A stretch of DNA of 64,000 nucleotides from Paraburkholderia silvatlantica (GCF_003096715.1 NZ_QEOL01000003.1:62001-126000); one strand, 5' to 3'; positions 18,584 through 27,918 are shown, counted from the first letter of the stretch. The notes: generated by a model from the sequence alone, not told the origin. Numbers and translations: made by a program.

Positions 18584-19714
18584 ATGTCGAATGCCACTGC
18601 TGCTAAAGGTTCGGAAGTCGTTATCGAGGCTCGCACGCTGCACGCCTTCGTCGTCGCCATCTGGCGTGCGGCCGGCAGCGAGGCGCGCGAGGCGACGCTG
18701 GTTGCCGATCATCTTGTCGAGGCGAATCTCGCCGGGCACGACTCGCACGGCGTGGGCATGATTCCGCGCTACATGCTGGCGTGCCGCGAAGGCGAGCTCA
18801 AACTGAACGCGCACGCGCAGGTCGTGCGCGACGCGGGTGCGGTGCTCACGATCGAAGCCGGGCGCGGCTTCGGGCAAGTCACGGCGTTCGAGGCCATGGA
18901 GCATGGCATCGAGCGCGCGAAGTCGCTCGGCGTGTGCGCGCTCGGCCTGCGCAACGCCCATCACATTGGACGCATCGGGCACTGGGCGGAGCAATGCGCG
19001 CGCGCCGGGCTCGTATCGTTCCACTTCGTCAACGTCGCGGGCGATCCGCTCGTCGCGCCGTTCGGCGGCATCGACCGGCGCTTCGGCACCAATCCGTTTT
19101 GCGCGGCGTTTCCGCTGGAGGGGCGCTCGCCTCTCGTGCTCGACTTCGCCACGAGCGCGATTGCCGCGGGCAAAGTGCGCGTGGCTTACAACAAAGGCGT
19201 GGATGTGCCCGCCGACGCGTTGATCGACAGCGACGGCCGCCCCACGCGCGATCCGGGCGCACTCTTCAGCGATACGCAGCATGGCGCGCTGCGCGCATTC
19301 GGCGGCGCGGTGGCGGGCCACAAGGGGTCGGGGCTCGCCGCGATGTGCGAGATTCTGGCGGGCGCGCTCTCGGGGGGCTTTACCACGCGCGAGCAAACCA
19401 TCGTCTCCACGCATGCGATCGTCAATTGCATGACGTCGGTGATCGTCGATCCGGCGGCGTTCGACGCGCCCTCGCGCGAGCAGGAAGCGCTCGCGTTCGT
19501 CGAATGGCTAAAGGCCGCGCGGCGGGCTGCGGGTGTCGACGAGATCCTGCTGCCCGGCGAGCGCGAGGACGCGACGCGGCGCGCGCGCGAGGCGCAGGGC
19601 ATTCCCGTGGATGCAACGAGCTGGTCGCAAATCGTCGACGCCGCGCGCATGGCGGGCGTGACGGAGGCGGAAATCGCGGCGTGCGAGCCGCTCAAGCCAA
19701 CTGCGTCGCGCTGA
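18584..19714 (+). CDS. Ldh-family (malate/L-lactate dehydrogenase type) NAD(P)-dependent oxidoreductase
   Basis: A 376-residue member of the Ldh/MDH2 family (YlbC, DlgD, DpkA relatives), which are unlike classical Rossmann lactate dehydrogenases. Seen: 'NLAGHDSHGVGMIPRY' with the catalytic histidine near residue 53, 'RNAHHIGRIGHWAEQCA' near 125, 'FGTNPFCAAFP' near 170, 'DFATSAIAAGKV' and 'GHKGSGLAAMCEILAGALSG' for the coenzyme. Members reduce 2-keto acids such as diketogulonate, or oxidise malate, sulfolactate or ureidoglycolate. It follows the dehydratase by 78 bases on the same strand, so handling of a keto acid from that route is likely. It is convergent with the next gene, stops only 10 bases apart. 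Confidence 0.9.
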   Translation: MSNATAAKGSEVVIEARTLHAFVVAIWRAAGSEAREATLVADHLVEANLAGHDSHGVGMIPRYMLACREGELKLNAHAQVVRDAGAVLTIEAGRGFGQVTAFEAMEHGIERAKSLGVCALGLRNAHHIGRIGHWAEQCARAGLVSFHFVNVAGDPLVAPFGGIDRRFGTNPFCAAFPLEGRSPLVLDFATSAIAAGKVRVAYNKGVDVPADALIDSDGRPTRDPGALFSDTQHGALRAFGGAVAGHKGSGLAAMCEILAGALSGGFTTREQTIVSTHAIVNCMTSVIVDPAAFDAPSREQEALAFVEWLKAARRAAGVDEILLPGEREDATRRAREAQGIPVDATSWSQIVDAARMAGVTEAEIAACEPLKPTASR

Positions 19715-19724
19715 CTACGATCGT

Positions 19725-20138
19725 TCACTCGTCGCACTTCACCTCGTTGCTGGGCGCGACGATGATTACCGGGTAGGTGCCGCGATCGAGTTCGACGCGC
19801 ACGACGATGGCGGTGGTGGCAGGGTCGCTATCGTCGTACACGCTCACCTTCTCGTTCTTCAATAGCGTGACGCCGGTGCAGCCGGACGCGTGGCTGTCGT
19901 CGTCGGCGATCTTGCATTGAATCTCGTTGTCTTTGAGGTAGCGAATGCGGTCGCGCTCGGGCGTGGCCAGATAGTCGCGCACGCTTTGCGCCGAGCCTGC
20001 AACGCCCGTCACATAACCGATTGCGCAGTCGCGCTTCGAATTCGAAGCGCCCGCCGACGTTTGGGCAAGGGCGGGCGCGGCGGCCAGCGCCATGGCAGCG
20101 AAGGCAGCGAGGACCGGCGAGAGGGTGAGGCACTTCAT
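19725..20138 (-). CDS. Small exported protein of unknown function
   Basis: A 137-residue protein I do not recognise. It has a clear Sec signal peptide ('LTLSPVLAAFAAMALAAAPALA', cleavage near residue 25). The mature part holds three cysteines in 'RDCAIGYV', 'IQCKIADD' and 'SGCTGVT' plus one near the C-terminus ('EVKCDE'), so disulfides in the periplasm are likely. The rest alternates charged and beta-prone residues ('VSVYDDSDPATTAIVVRVEL'). It is divergent from the LysR gene at 20249. Confidence 0.7.
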   Translation of the reverse strand: MKCLTLSPVLAAFAAMALAAAPALAQTSAGASNSKRDCAIGYVTGVAGSAQSVRDYLATPERDRIRYLKDNEIQCKIADDDSHASGCTGVTLLKNEKVSVYDDSDPATTAIVVRVELDRGTYPVIIVAPSNEVKCDE

Positions 20139-20248
20139 GAGTGATCGATTGCCGCAAAAGTGGAAGCGCCGATTTTAACGCTTGTGCGATATCCGCTAAG
20201 ATCGACGCGGAATTCACAGAGCGAAGCGACCGCACGCCAAAACGCGCA

Positions 20249-21175
20249 ATGGACCGAATCGACGCCATGAAGGTTTTCGTCGCCACGCTCGACGAGGGAA
20301 GTCTCGCGGGCGCGGGCCGGCGCCTCGGCCGCTCGCCCGCGGCGGTGAGCCGCGCGATTGCGTTCCTCGAGGCGCACACCGGCACGCCGCTGCTGTACCG
20401 CACCACGCGCACGATCCGCCTGAGCGAGGCGGGCGAGCGCTATGCGCTGGCGTGCCGGCGCATTCTCGCCGATCTCGAAGAAGCCGACCTGCTCGCCGCC
20501 GACGAGCGTTCCGCGCCGCGCGGGCTGCTGGGCGTCACGGCGGCAGTGGCCGTGGGCGAGGAGGTGCTGCGCCCGATGATCGAGGAGTTCATCGACCGCC
20601 ACCCCGAGGTGTCGATCCGCCTGCACCTGCTCGACCGGCCCGCGAGCCTCATCGACGAGGGCATCGACGTGGCGTTGCGCATTGCGCATCTGCAGGATTC
20701 GACGCTCGTCGCCATTCCGGTGGGTGAGGTGCGGCGCGTGGTGGTGGCCTCGCCCGGCTATCTCGCCACGCATCCGGCCATCGAGACGCCCGCCGATCTC
20801 GCGAGCCACGTGATCATCTCGATGACCCATTTCGGGCTCGACTCGTGGAGCTTCCCGGCGGCGCGCCAGACCGCGCTGCCCCAGGTCGTGCAGTTCTCGC
20901 CGCGCTTCATCGTCAATACGATACGCGCGGCGCGGGCTTCGGCCGTGGCGGGGCATGGCGTCACGCGGCTCTTTTCCTATCACGTGGCCGAAGAGGTCGA
21001 GGCGGGGCGGTTGCGGATCGTGCTGCGCGACAGCGAGCATGCACCGCTGCCCGCGAATCTCGTCACGCCGCACGGGCGCCTTTCGGTGCCCAAGGTGCGT
21101 AGTTTCGTCGATTTCGCCGCGCCCCGGCTGCGCGAGTACTTCGAGCAGGCGCGGCGTATTACAGACGCGGATTGA
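20249..21175 (+). CDS. LysR-family transcriptional regulator
   Basis: A 308-residue regulator. The HTH reads 'DAMKVFVATLDEGSLAGAGRRLGRSPAAVSRAIAFLE', with 'LLYRTTRTIRLSEAGERYA' after it, a signature of the DmlR/AaeR-like group. The effector domain starts around residue 90. The ATG at 20249 gives the conserved N-terminus; longer in-frame starts add nonconserved residues. It lies 149 bases upstream of the two-transporter operon on the same strand and is divergent from a small exported protein. Control of the efflux operon is plausible but unproven. Confidence 0.9.
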   Translation: MDRIDAMKVFVATLDEGSLAGAGRRLGRSPAAVSRAIAFLEAHTGTPLLYRTTRTIRLSEAGERYALACRRILADLEEADLLAADERSAPRGLLGVTAAVAVGEEVLRPMIEEFIDRHPEVSIRLHLLDRPASLIDEGIDVALRIAHLQDSTLVAIPVGEVRRVVVASPGYLATHPAIETPADLASHVIISMTHFGLDSWSFPAARQTALPQVVQFSPRFIVNTIRAARASAVAGHGVTRLFSYHVAEEVEAGRLRIVLRDSEHAPLPANLVTPHGRLSVPKVRSFVDFAAPRLREYFEQARRITDAD

Positions 21176-21323
21176 GAGAGCCGGCCTGAGCGGCATAGGC
21201 CCATCCGTTCGCCGCGCGGAAGAATGACTTACGCGCCGCGGCGATTCTCTCGCCGGGCGATCTAACCTAGACTGATTCCCATTTTCAGCGGGCGCTTCAT
21301 TGTCTCGCTTGCCGGGAGTCGTC

Positions 21324-22538
21324 ATGCATCAAGCCGTCTCGAATCCTGCCGCGCCTGCGGCCTTCAACGTCTGGAGGGGCACGCTCGCCGGGGCCAGCGC
21401 AAGCCTGATCGGCATAGGCCTCGCGCGGTTCGCCTACACGCCGCTGTTGCCCGCCATCATCGGCGCGCACTGGTTTCCCGCCTCGACTGCCGCCTACCTC
21501 GGCGCTGCAAACCTCGGCGGTTATCTGGCCGGTGCGCTGCTCGCGGGCGCGATGGCCCGCGCCGCCAAACCCGCCGCCGTGCTGCGCGCGATGATGCTGC
21601 TCGCGACCCTCGCCTTCGTCGCCTGCGCGGTGCCTGTTTCGTTCCTCTGGTTTTTCGTCTGGCGCTTCGCCTCGGGCCTCTCGGGCGGCGCGCTGATGGT
21701 GCTCGCCGCGCCCACGATCCTCGCGCACGTCCCTGCCGCGCGGCGCGGCTTTGCGAGCGGCGGCATCTTCACGGGCATCGGACTCGGCATTGCCGCCTCG
21801 GGCACGATCGTGCCGATCCTGCTGCGCCAGGGCCTCACGGCCACCTGGCTCGGACTCGCCATCGTTTCGCTGCTGCTCACGGCCGTGGCGTGGAACGGCT
21901 GGCCAGAGCACGGCGCGCCCGCGCTCGCTCATGCTCACGCGCCTTCGCGCTTCGAACATGCCAGGGCCTACCCCCGCGCGGAGCTGCGCGCGCTGTACGC
22001 CGAATATGGGCTGAATGCCGTGGGGCTCGTGCCGCACATGATCTTCCTCGTCGACTACGTGGCGCGCGGGCTGGGCCGCGGCGTGGATGCGGGCGCCGAA
22101 TTCTGGGTGCTGTACGGCATCGGCGCGATCGTCGGCCCGCTCGCGGTGGGGCACGTTGCCGACCGTGCGGGCTTCGGTCCGGCATTGCGCGCGGCGTATC
22201 TGGTGCAGGCCGCCGCGGTCGCGATTCCGGCGCTCGGCCTCTTCGGCCCGGCGGGGCTGATGGTGTCCGCCGTGCTGGTGGGCGCGTTCACGCCCGGCAT
22301 CGTGCCGCTCGTGCTCGGCCGCGTGAACGAACTGCTCGCGCATCATCCGTCGGCCGTGAAGAACGCGTGGACCCGCGCCACGACCAGCTTCGCCGTGATG
22401 CAGGCGGTTGCGGCCTACGGCCTGTCGTTCGTGTTCTCGTCGAGCGGCGGGAATTATCTCGTGCTGTTCGCCATCGGTGCCGCGGCGCTCGTGCTCGCGC
22501 TCTGTGTCGATCTCTTCATCGCGTTGAGGGCCAAGTGA
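21324..22538 (+). CDS. YbfB/YjiJ-family MFS transporter
   Basis: A 404-residue major-facilitator protein with about 12 hydrophobic helices. The family's opening 'GASASLIGIGLARFAYTPLLPAI' is visible at residues 25-47, with 'YLGAANLGGYLAGALLAG' and 'FASGLSGGALMVLAAPTIL' following. ATG at 21324 follows GGGAG by about seven bases. Its stop overlaps the GTG start of the next transporter (GTGA). YbfB-like proteins are uncharacterised exporters or importers; the substrate is unknown. The neighbouring nitronate monooxygenase suggests the operon deals with a nitro or related toxic compound, an inference from context. Confidence 0.9.
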   Translation: MHQAVSNPAAPAAFNVWRGTLAGASASLIGIGLARFAYTPLLPAIIGAHWFPASTAAYLGAANLGGYLAGALLAGAMARAAKPAAVLRAMMLLATLAFVACAVPVSFLWFFVWRFASGLSGGALMVLAAPTILAHVPAARRGFASGGIFTGIGLGIAASGTIVPILLRQGLTATWLGLAIVSLLLTAVAWNGWPEHGAPALAHAHAPSRFEHARAYPRAELRALYAEYGLNAVGLVPHMIFLVDYVARGLGRGVDAGAEFWVLYGIGAIVGPLAVGHVADRAGFGPALRAAYLVQAAAVAIPALGLFGPAGLMVSAVLVGAFTPGIVPLVLGRVNELLAHHPSAVKNAWTRATTSFAVMQAVAAYGLSFVFSSSGGNYLVLFAIGAAALVLALCVDLFIALRAK

Positions 22539-23815
22539 ATACCACGCTTTCTTCCCCGGCGGCCGCGCCGCGGCAGACAAAGCCGCCGCCGCGCGGCTAC
22601 GCGGAACGCAATGCGCACTACTGGCGGCGCAATCTCGTCGTGTGCGTGATCGGCTCGTTCACGACGCTCGTGAGCCTCAGCATGCTGCTGCCGTTCCTGC
22701 CGCTCTATGTGCGGCAGCTCGGCGTGACCTCGCAGTCCGCCGTGATCCAGTGGTCGGGCGTGGCGTTCGGCGCGACCTTCCTCGGCACGGCGCTCACCGC
22801 GCCCATCTGGGGGCGCCTCGCCGACCGCTATGGCCGCAAGCCCATGCTCGTGCGCGCGGCCATCGGCATGGCCGTGGTGATGTCGTTGATCGGCGTGGCG
22901 CACAATGTGTACGAGCTCGTCGCGCTGCGTCTGATCGCCGGCCTCGTGGGTGGCTACGCGTCGGCTTCAACGGTGATGGTCGGCACCCAGGCGCCGCGCG
23001 AGCGCGCGGGCTGGGCGCTCGGTATTCTTTCCACGGGGGCGCTCGCGGGCAATCTCGTCGGACCGCTCGTGGGTGGCGTGCTGCCAGGCTGGATCGGCAT
23101 TCGCGGCACCTTTTTCGCCGGCGGCGCAATGATCGCCGTGGCGGCGCTCCTGACCATCTTCGTGGTGAAGGAAGAGTTTCATCCGGAAAGCGACGCGAAA
23201 TCGCACGCGCGCCACGCGGCGGCCGGTTCGGGCAGCGGCGTGCGCCGTCCCGATTATGCGGTGGTGTCCGCGCTGCTCGTGACCGCGATGATGGTGCTGC
23301 TCGCCAACATGTCGATCGAACCCGTCATCACGGTTTATATCGGCAGTCTGGGCGTGGGCGCGGCGCATCTCGCGCGCGTGGCGGGCGTGGTCATGGCATG
23401 CTCGGCGCTTGGCAGCATGCTCACGGCGGCGCGCCTCGGCGCACTGGCCGACCGCTTCGGGAGCTGGCGCGTGATCGTCGCCTGCCTCGTGCTCACGGGG
23501 CTCGCGATGGTGCCGCAAGCGTTCGTCGCACACTGGTGGCAGCTTGCGGGCCTGCGCGTGGTGATGGGCATGACGCTCGCGGGGCTCTTGCCTTCCATCG
23601 GCAAGCTCGCGCGGCAGTCGGTAGACGAAAGTAAAACGGGCCGCATGCTCGGCTATCTGCAGTCGGCGCAATTCAGCGGCCAGGTGGTGGGCCCGGTGAT
23701 CGGCGGCGTGATCGGCGTTCACTTCGGCCTGCACGCCGTATTCTTCGCGACCGGCGCGCTGCTGGTCGCATGCGGTGGACTTGCGCACTGGGCGCAGCGC
23801 CGCGCTCACGCCTGA
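22535..23815 (+). CDS. MFS multidrug-type transporter (MdtG-like)
   Basis: A 426-residue MFS protein. After a 35-residue polar N-terminus, 12 helices are predicted. Motif A is present as '[15 protein letters not shown]' near residue 95, and its second copy as '[12 protein letters not shown]' in the C-terminal half. '[19 protein letters not shown]' corresponds to the drug-antiporter motif C region. GTG at 22535 overlaps the upstream stop by four bases, so the two transporters are translated together. Likely exports a drug-like compound by proton antiport. Two different MFS carriers side by side may handle related substrates or act in tandem. Confidence 0.9.
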   Translation: MNTTLSSPAAAPRQTKPPPRGYAERNAHYWRRNLVVCVIGSFTTLVSLSMLLPFLPLYVRQLGVTSQSAVIQWSGVAFGATFLGTALTAPIWGRLADRYGRKPMLVRAAIGMAVVMSLIGVAHNVYELVALRLIAGLVGGYASASTVMVGTQAPRERAGWALGILSTGALAGNLVGPLVGGVLPGWIGIRGTFFAGGAMIAVAALLTIFVVKEEFHPESDAKSHARHAAAGSGSGVRRPDYAVVSALLVTAMMVLLANMSIEPVITVYIGSLGVGAAHLARVAGVVMACSALGSMLTAARLGALADRFGSWRVIVACLVLTGLAMVPQAFVAHWWQLAGLRVVMGMTLAGLLPSIGKLARQSVDESKTGRMLGYLQSAQFSGQVVGPVIGGVIGVHFGLHAVFFATGALLVACGGLAHWAQRRAHA

Positions 23816-23844
23816 AACTGGAACGCATCCGGAGGGAACGCAAC

Positions 23845-24945
23845 ATGAGCACTCAAGTGGACGAACGGGCGTTGTTGCGCTCGCTCGGCATTCAGAAGCC
23901 GATCATTCAGGCGCCTATGGCGGGCACCACCACGCCGGCGCTGGCCGCCGCCGTGTCGAATGCGGGTGCGCTGGGCTCGCTGGGCGTGGCCGCGATGAGC
24001 GCGGAGAACGCGCGCCGCGCGATCCACCAGACGCGCGAGCTGACGGCCAGGCCGTTCAACGTCAACGTGTTCTGCCATCGCCCGGCCACGCCCGACGCGG
24101 CCGTGGAGCGTGCATGGCTCGACTGGCTCGCCCCGGTGTTCGAGCAATACGGCGCGCAGCCGCCTGCGTCGCTCTCGGAGATCTACACGAGTTTTGTCGT
24201 GGACAAGGCCATGCAAACCATGCTGCTGGAAGAGAAGCCGGCGGTGGTGAGTTTCCATTTCGGCCTGCCGCCCGATGCGGTGATCGCCGAACTCAAGCAC
24301 GCCGGCATTCGTTTGTTTGCGAGCGCAACGAATCTCGACGAAGCGGCCGCGGCGGTGGAGGCGGGCGTGGATGCGATCGTCGCGCAGGGTGTGGAGGCGG
24401 GCGGCCATCGCGGCGTGTTCGATCAGCATGCCCGCGACGACGGCCTTGGCACGTTCGCGCTCACGCGCCTGCTGGTGAGCGAATTCGACGTGCCCGTGAT
24501 CGCGGCGGGCGGGATCATGGACGGCGCGGGCATTGCGGCTGCACTCGCGCTGGGCGCGCAGGCGGCGCAACTGGGCACGGCGTTCGTGGCCTGTCCGGAG
24601 AGCGCGGCCGACGAAGGCTATCGTGCCGCCTTGCTCGGCGACGCGGCGCGCCATACCACGTTCACCTCGGCGATCTCGGGGCGGCTGGCGCGCAGCATCG
24701 TCAACCGCTTCACCGCACTTGGCGAAGACCCGAAGGCGCCGCGCATTCCGTCTTATCCGATTACGTACGATGCTGGCAAGGCGCTGATCGCGGCAGCGAA
24801 GGCCAGGGGCGAATTCGGCTACGGTGCGCAGTGGGCGGGCCAGGCCGCGCCGCTCGCGCGTGCGTTGCCGGCGGCGGAGCTGGTGGCGCAACTGGAGCGT
24901 GAAACGCGCGAGAGCATTGCACGGTTGCAGTCGGTATGGGCTTGA
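23845..24945 (+). CDS. Nitronate monooxygenase (2-nitropropane dioxygenase family)
   Basis: A 366-residue FMN-dependent TIM-barrel enzyme that oxidises alkyl nitronates such as propionate-3-nitronate. Seen: '[25 protein letters not shown]' at residues 20-45, 'VSFHFGLP', '[19 protein letters not shown]' (phosphate and FMN site), '[32 protein letters not shown]' and '[12 protein letters not shown]'. These are class I NMO features. GGAGGG lies eight bases upstream of the ATG. It is the last gene of the operon with the two MFS transporters, 29 bases downstream, and is followed by a strong hairpin. Detoxification of nitro compounds together with their export is the likely role. Confidence 0.9.
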   Translation: MSTQVDERALLRSLGIQKPIIQAPMAGTTTPALAAAVSNAGALGSLGVAAMSAENARRAIHQTRELTARPFNVNVFCHRPATPDAAVERAWLDWLAPVFEQYGAQPPASLSEIYTSFVVDKAMQTMLLEEKPAVVSFHFGLPPDAVIAELKHAGIRLFASATNLDEAAAAVEAGVDAIVAQGVEAGGHRGVFDQHARDDGLGTFALTRLLVSEFDVPVIAAGGIMDGAGIAAALALGAQAAQLGTAFVACPESAADEGYRAALLGDAARHTTFTSAISGRLARSIVNRFTALGEDPKAPRIPSYPITYDAGKALIAAAKARGEFGYGAQWAGQAAPLARALPAAELVAQLERETRESIARLQSVWA

Positions 24946-24968
24946 GCGGGACCGGATCGACGCAAACG

Positions 24969-25010
24969 GGAACATCGGCACGCGCGGGCGGCTGCGCGTG
25001 CCGATGTTCC
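24969..25010. terminator. Bidirectional terminator-like hairpin
   Basis: GGAACATCGGCACGCG (24969-24984) and its exact complement (24995-25010) form a 16-bp perfect stem with a 10-base loop, followed by TTTACG. It sits between the convergent nitronate monooxygenase and RidA genes, where a terminator serving both strands is expected. Confidence 0.8.
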
Positions 25011-25033
25011 TTTACGTGGCGGACAAGACGCCC

Positions 25034-25498
25034 TCAGGCAGGCAGAATCTGCGCGATCACCACGAGTTCGACGGGTAAATCGAGAGGCAGTCGCGGGTGC
25101 GAGAACGCAGAGCGAGCATGCCCGGCCTTCTCGCCGAGCACGGCAGCGAAGAGATCCGACGCGGCGTCGAGCACGGCAGGCTGCTCGAAAAAGCCTTGGG
25201 CGCTGCTCACGTGGCCCTCCATGCGCACGATGTGATGCAGGCGCTCGAAACTGCCCAAATGCCGCTTGATCTGCGCGAGCACGTTCAAGGCGGTGAGCTG
25301 CGCGGCCTCGCGGCCTTCCTCGAGCGTCAGCTCCGTGCCCACGCGTCCAGTCCAGCGCAGTTTGCCGTCGACGAGCGGCCCCTGGCCGGAGATGAAGAGC
25401 AGATTGCCCGCCTCGGAAACGGCCGTGTAGTTGCCGAGCGGTTGCGGCGCGGCGGGCAGGGCGAGACCGAGATCGGCAAGTTTCTGTTCGACGGACAC
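25034..25498 (-). CDS. RidA/YjgF-family protein (YjgH-like)
   Basis: A 154-residue Rid-family protein expected to form a trimer and act on imine/enamine intermediates. Strands 'LFISGQGPLVDG', 'LTALNVLAQIKRHLGSFERLHHIVRMEGHV' and the C-terminal 'HARSAFSHPRLPLDLPVELVVIA' match the family; the arginine of 'ARSAF' sits where RidA has its carboxylate-binding arginine. It is slightly longer than RidA itself (about 128), as in the Rid5/YjgH-like group. It is divergent from the LysR gene at 25611, which probably controls it. Confidence 0.88.
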   Translation of the reverse strand: MSVEQKLADLGLALPAAPQPLGNYTAVSEAGNLLFISGQGPLVDGKLRWTGRVGTELTLEEGREAAQLTALNVLAQIKRHLGSFERLHHIVRMEGHVSSAQGFFEQPAVLDAASDLFAAVLGEKAGHARSAFSHPRLPLDLPVELVVIAQILPA

Positions 25499-25528
25499 GA
25501 TGTTCTCCTCGAGTGGTGGTGAGCATTT

Positions 25529-25570
25529 GCCTGATGTGGGAGCCTTCAGAATAGAACTAAAGCATCAGGC
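25529..25570. promoter_or_regulatory. Inverted repeat between the RidA-like and LysR genes
   Basis: GCCTGATG (25529-25536) and CATCAGGC (25563-25570) are perfect 8-base inverted copies separated by 26 bases in the 112-base divergent spacer. The distance fits two half-sites of a LysR tetramer footprint. Just after it, a 10-base unit CAGGAGCAAT is repeated 2.5 times (25576-25600) over the ribosome binding region of the LysR gene. Confidence 0.4.
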
Positions 25571-25610
25571 GCCAACAGGAGCAATCAGGAGCAATCAGGA
25601 GAAAGCGGGC

Positions 25611-26558
25611 ATGCAACGCAAATTCGACGATCTGCTGCTGGGCAGCATTGAACTGTTTTGCCAGGCGGCGGAACTGGGCAGCTTCACGCTGGCGGCCAAT
25701 GCGGCGAGCGTCACGCCCGCCGCGGTGAGCCGGTCCGTGGCGCGGCTCGAAGAGCGGCTCGGCGTGCGCCTGTTCGTGCGTACGACGCGGCAGATCCGCC
25801 TGACCGATGCGGGGCGGCGTTACTTCGAGCAGTGCCGCCAGGCGCTCTCGCAACTCGTGGACGCCGAGCGCGAAGTCACGGGCGAACAGACCACGCCGGC
25901 TGGCGTGCTGCGCATCAGCATGCCCACGCCGTACGGACACTATCGCGTGCTGCCGCTCTTGCCGGCGTTTCGCGAGCGCTATCCGGAGGTGCGGGTCGAC
26001 ATCCATCTGAGCAACCGCAACATCGACTTCGCCGACGAAGGCTTCGACCTGGCGATTCGCGGGCGCGCGCCGGCCGATTCCAACCTGGTGGCGCGCAAGC
26101 TGGAAGACGCAGAGATGGTGGTGGTGGCCACGCCCGCTTATCTGAAGCGCGCGGGCGTGCCGAAGACCGTGGCGGATCTGCAGTCGCACGAATGCATACA
26201 GTTCGAACTGCCAAGTAGTGGGCGCCATGTTGCGTGGACGTTCGAAGGCAATGCCAGTGAAGATGGCGATGTGATCACGAGCGGAAGTTACGGAACGTCG
26301 GGCGACGCGCTCGCCGGGGTGACGCTCGCTCGCGCGGGTGCGGGGCTCTTCCAGACGTATCGCTTCGTGGTGGCCGGCGACCTGCGCGAAGGCAGGCTCG
26401 TGGAAGTGTTGCGCGAGGAAGGGGGACGTACCCGGCCGTTTATCCTGCTGTATCCGCACGCACGTTATTTGACGTCGCGTGTGCGCGCGTTCGTGGATTT
26501 TCTCGTGGAGCAGCTGGCGGGGCCTGCGGATGCGCCGCGCGCGAAGCGTGCGCGGTGA
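25611..26558 (+). CDS. LysR-family transcriptional regulator
   Basis: A 315-residue regulator with HTH 'SIELFCQAAELGSFTLAANAASVTPAAVSRSVARLEERLG' and 'LFVRTTRQIRLTDAGRRYFEQCRQAL' typical of the DmlR/GcvA-like group. The effector domain has 'GVLRISMPTPYGHYRVLPLL' and 'DFADEGFDLAIRGR'. The C-terminus is rich in Ala/Arg. ATG at 25611 follows three AGGAG copies; the nearest ends 11-12 bases upstream. It is divergent from the RidA-like gene with a dyad in the spacer. Confidence 0.9.
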   Translation: MQRKFDDLLLGSIELFCQAAELGSFTLAANAASVTPAAVSRSVARLEERLGVRLFVRTTRQIRLTDAGRRYFEQCRQALSQLVDAEREVTGEQTTPAGVLRISMPTPYGHYRVLPLLPAFRERYPEVRVDIHLSNRNIDFADEGFDLAIRGRAPADSNLVARKLEDAEMVVVATPAYLKRAGVPKTVADLQSHECIQFELPSSGRHVAWTFEGNASEDGDVITSGSYGTSGDALAGVTLARAGAGLFQTYRFVVAGDLREGRLVEVLREEGGRTRPFILLYPHARYLTSRVRAFVDFLVEQLAGPADAPRAKRAR

Positions 26559-26691
26559 GGGGGCGACCAACGGAATAGCCTCGCCGCAGGATCGTTTACG
26601 CAAAACGCGGGGCGCGCGAAGCATGGTGCGTTCACTGGCCGCGCGAGTTGTCCCGGCGTTCCGGATCGTCCCCGCGAGAAGGAGGTGTCAG

Positions 26692-27831
26692 ATGAAAGCT
26701 TCTCGCTCGTTGTCTGCATGTCGTTCATACATCCGCAGGAACCGGGCAGCGCTCGTGCCGCGAATGCGCTGCCTCGCGTTGGGCGCCGGGCTCTTCGCCC
26801 TGTCGCTGGGAACGGTTCGCGCCGACCCCCAGCAAGCGATCCTGCCGCCGGCGTTCGCGACTTCATCGACCGTGCCGGCCAATGGCGACGTCAATCCGTA
26901 TGGCATTGCGTTCGTACCGGTCGGCGTGCCCTCATGGAGCACGCTCAAGCCCGGCGATGTGGTGGTGTCCAACTTCAATGCGCAATCGAATCTGCAAGGC
27001 ACCGGCACGACGATCGTGAAGCTCGTACCGAATGACCAGCCGGTGACGTTCTTCCAGGGCGCGCACCTCGGTCTCACGACGGCGCTCGCCGTGCTGAGAA
27101 GCGGCTTCGTGCTGGTGGGCAACGTGCCGACCACCGACGGCAAGAACGTGATTCCGCCGGGCTCGCTTCTCGTCATTAATCCGCAGGGCCGGCTCGTCAA
27201 GGAGCTGAAAGATGCGCGCCTGCTCGATGGCCCCTGGGACCTCACCGTGATCGACGGCGGGAAATTCGTGAAGGTCTTCGTCTCGGACGTGTTGAACGGT
27301 ACGGTTGCGAGAATCGACCTCGCGATTGGCGAGAACGGCGTAACGGAGTTGCCGACCTCGACGATCGTCGCTTCAGGGTACTTGCATCGCACCGATCCGG
27401 CCGCGCTGGTCGTCGGCCCGACGGGGCTCGCCTATGATGGCCAGCGCGACGTGCTCTACGTCGCCTCGACGGGCGACAACGCGGTGTTCGCCATTTACGG
27501 CGCGGCGGATGCGAACCATAGCGGCGGAGTGGGGAGGCTGATCTATCAGGACAACACTCACCTGCATGGACCGCTTGCCCTGGCGCTCGCCCCTAACGGC
27601 CATCTCGTCACCGCCAACGGCGACGCCGTGAACGCTGATCCGCAACAGCCCAGCGAGATCGTCGAATTCACCGTGGATGGGCAATTCGTCGCGCAAATGT
27701 CGGTCGATCCCACGGCGGGATCGGCGTTCGGGCTCGCATTCGGCATGGACAGCCAGCGCCACGCGCAGTTTGCCGCGGTCGACGACAACACCAACTCGGC
27801 GACGGTCTGGACACTGCGCACCGGCAACTGA
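26692..27831 (+). CDS. Exported beta-propeller-like (NHL/SMP-type) protein
   Basis: A 379-residue protein of unknown function. The N-terminus is positively charged and long ('LSACRSYIRRNRAALVPR') before a hydrophobic core ending 'LSLGTVRADP', so Sec export with cleavage near residue 45 is likely. The mature part has repeated blade-like units: 'NPYGIAFVPVGV', 'DGPWDLTVIDGG', 'VVGPTGLAYDGQRDVLYVASTGDNAVF', 'LHGPLALALAPNGHLVTANGD' and 'GSAFGLAFGMD', as in NHL/SMP-30 propellers, but no lactonase metal residues are obvious. AAGGAGG precedes the ATG by six bases. It is followed by a hairpin shared with the convergent gene. Confidence 0.75.
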   Translation: MKASRSLSACRSYIRRNRAALVPRMRCLALGAGLFALSLGTVRADPQQAILPPAFATSSTVPANGDVNPYGIAFVPVGVPSWSTLKPGDVVVSNFNAQSNLQGTGTTIVKLVPNDQPVTFFQGAHLGLTTALAVLRSGFVLVGNVPTTDGKNVIPPGSLLVINPQGRLVKELKDARLLDGPWDLTVIDGGKFVKVFVSDVLNGTVARIDLAIGENGVTELPTSTIVASGYLHRTDPAALVVGPTGLAYDGQRDVLYVASTGDNAVFAIYGAADANHSGGVGRLIYQDNTHLHGPLALALAPNGHLVTANGDAVNADPQQPSEIVEFTVDGQFVAQMSVDPTAGSAFGLAFGMDSQRHAQFAAVDDNTNSATVWTLRTGN

Positions 27832-27855
27832 CAGCGACGCAACGTCATGACTCAC

Positions 27856-27883
27856 GCCCCGCTCCGAAGCGCCGGAGTGGGGC
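27856..27883. terminator. Hairpin between convergent genes
   Basis: GCCCCGCTCC (27856-27865) pairs with GGAGTGGGGC (27874-27883) with one G-U pair and an 8-base loop. It lies between the ends of the propeller gene and the COG4315-type gene. No clear T tract follows, so efficiency is uncertain. Confidence 0.5.
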
Positions 27884-27918
27884 GGTCGATGGAAATTCAT
27901 TAGCGTGCCGAAATAGCG

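Noticed and set aside
16919..19414. Minus-strand frame of more than 800 codons opposite the sugar-acid operon
   Set aside because: Same antisense composition, no motif, and three well-recognised genes on the plus strand.
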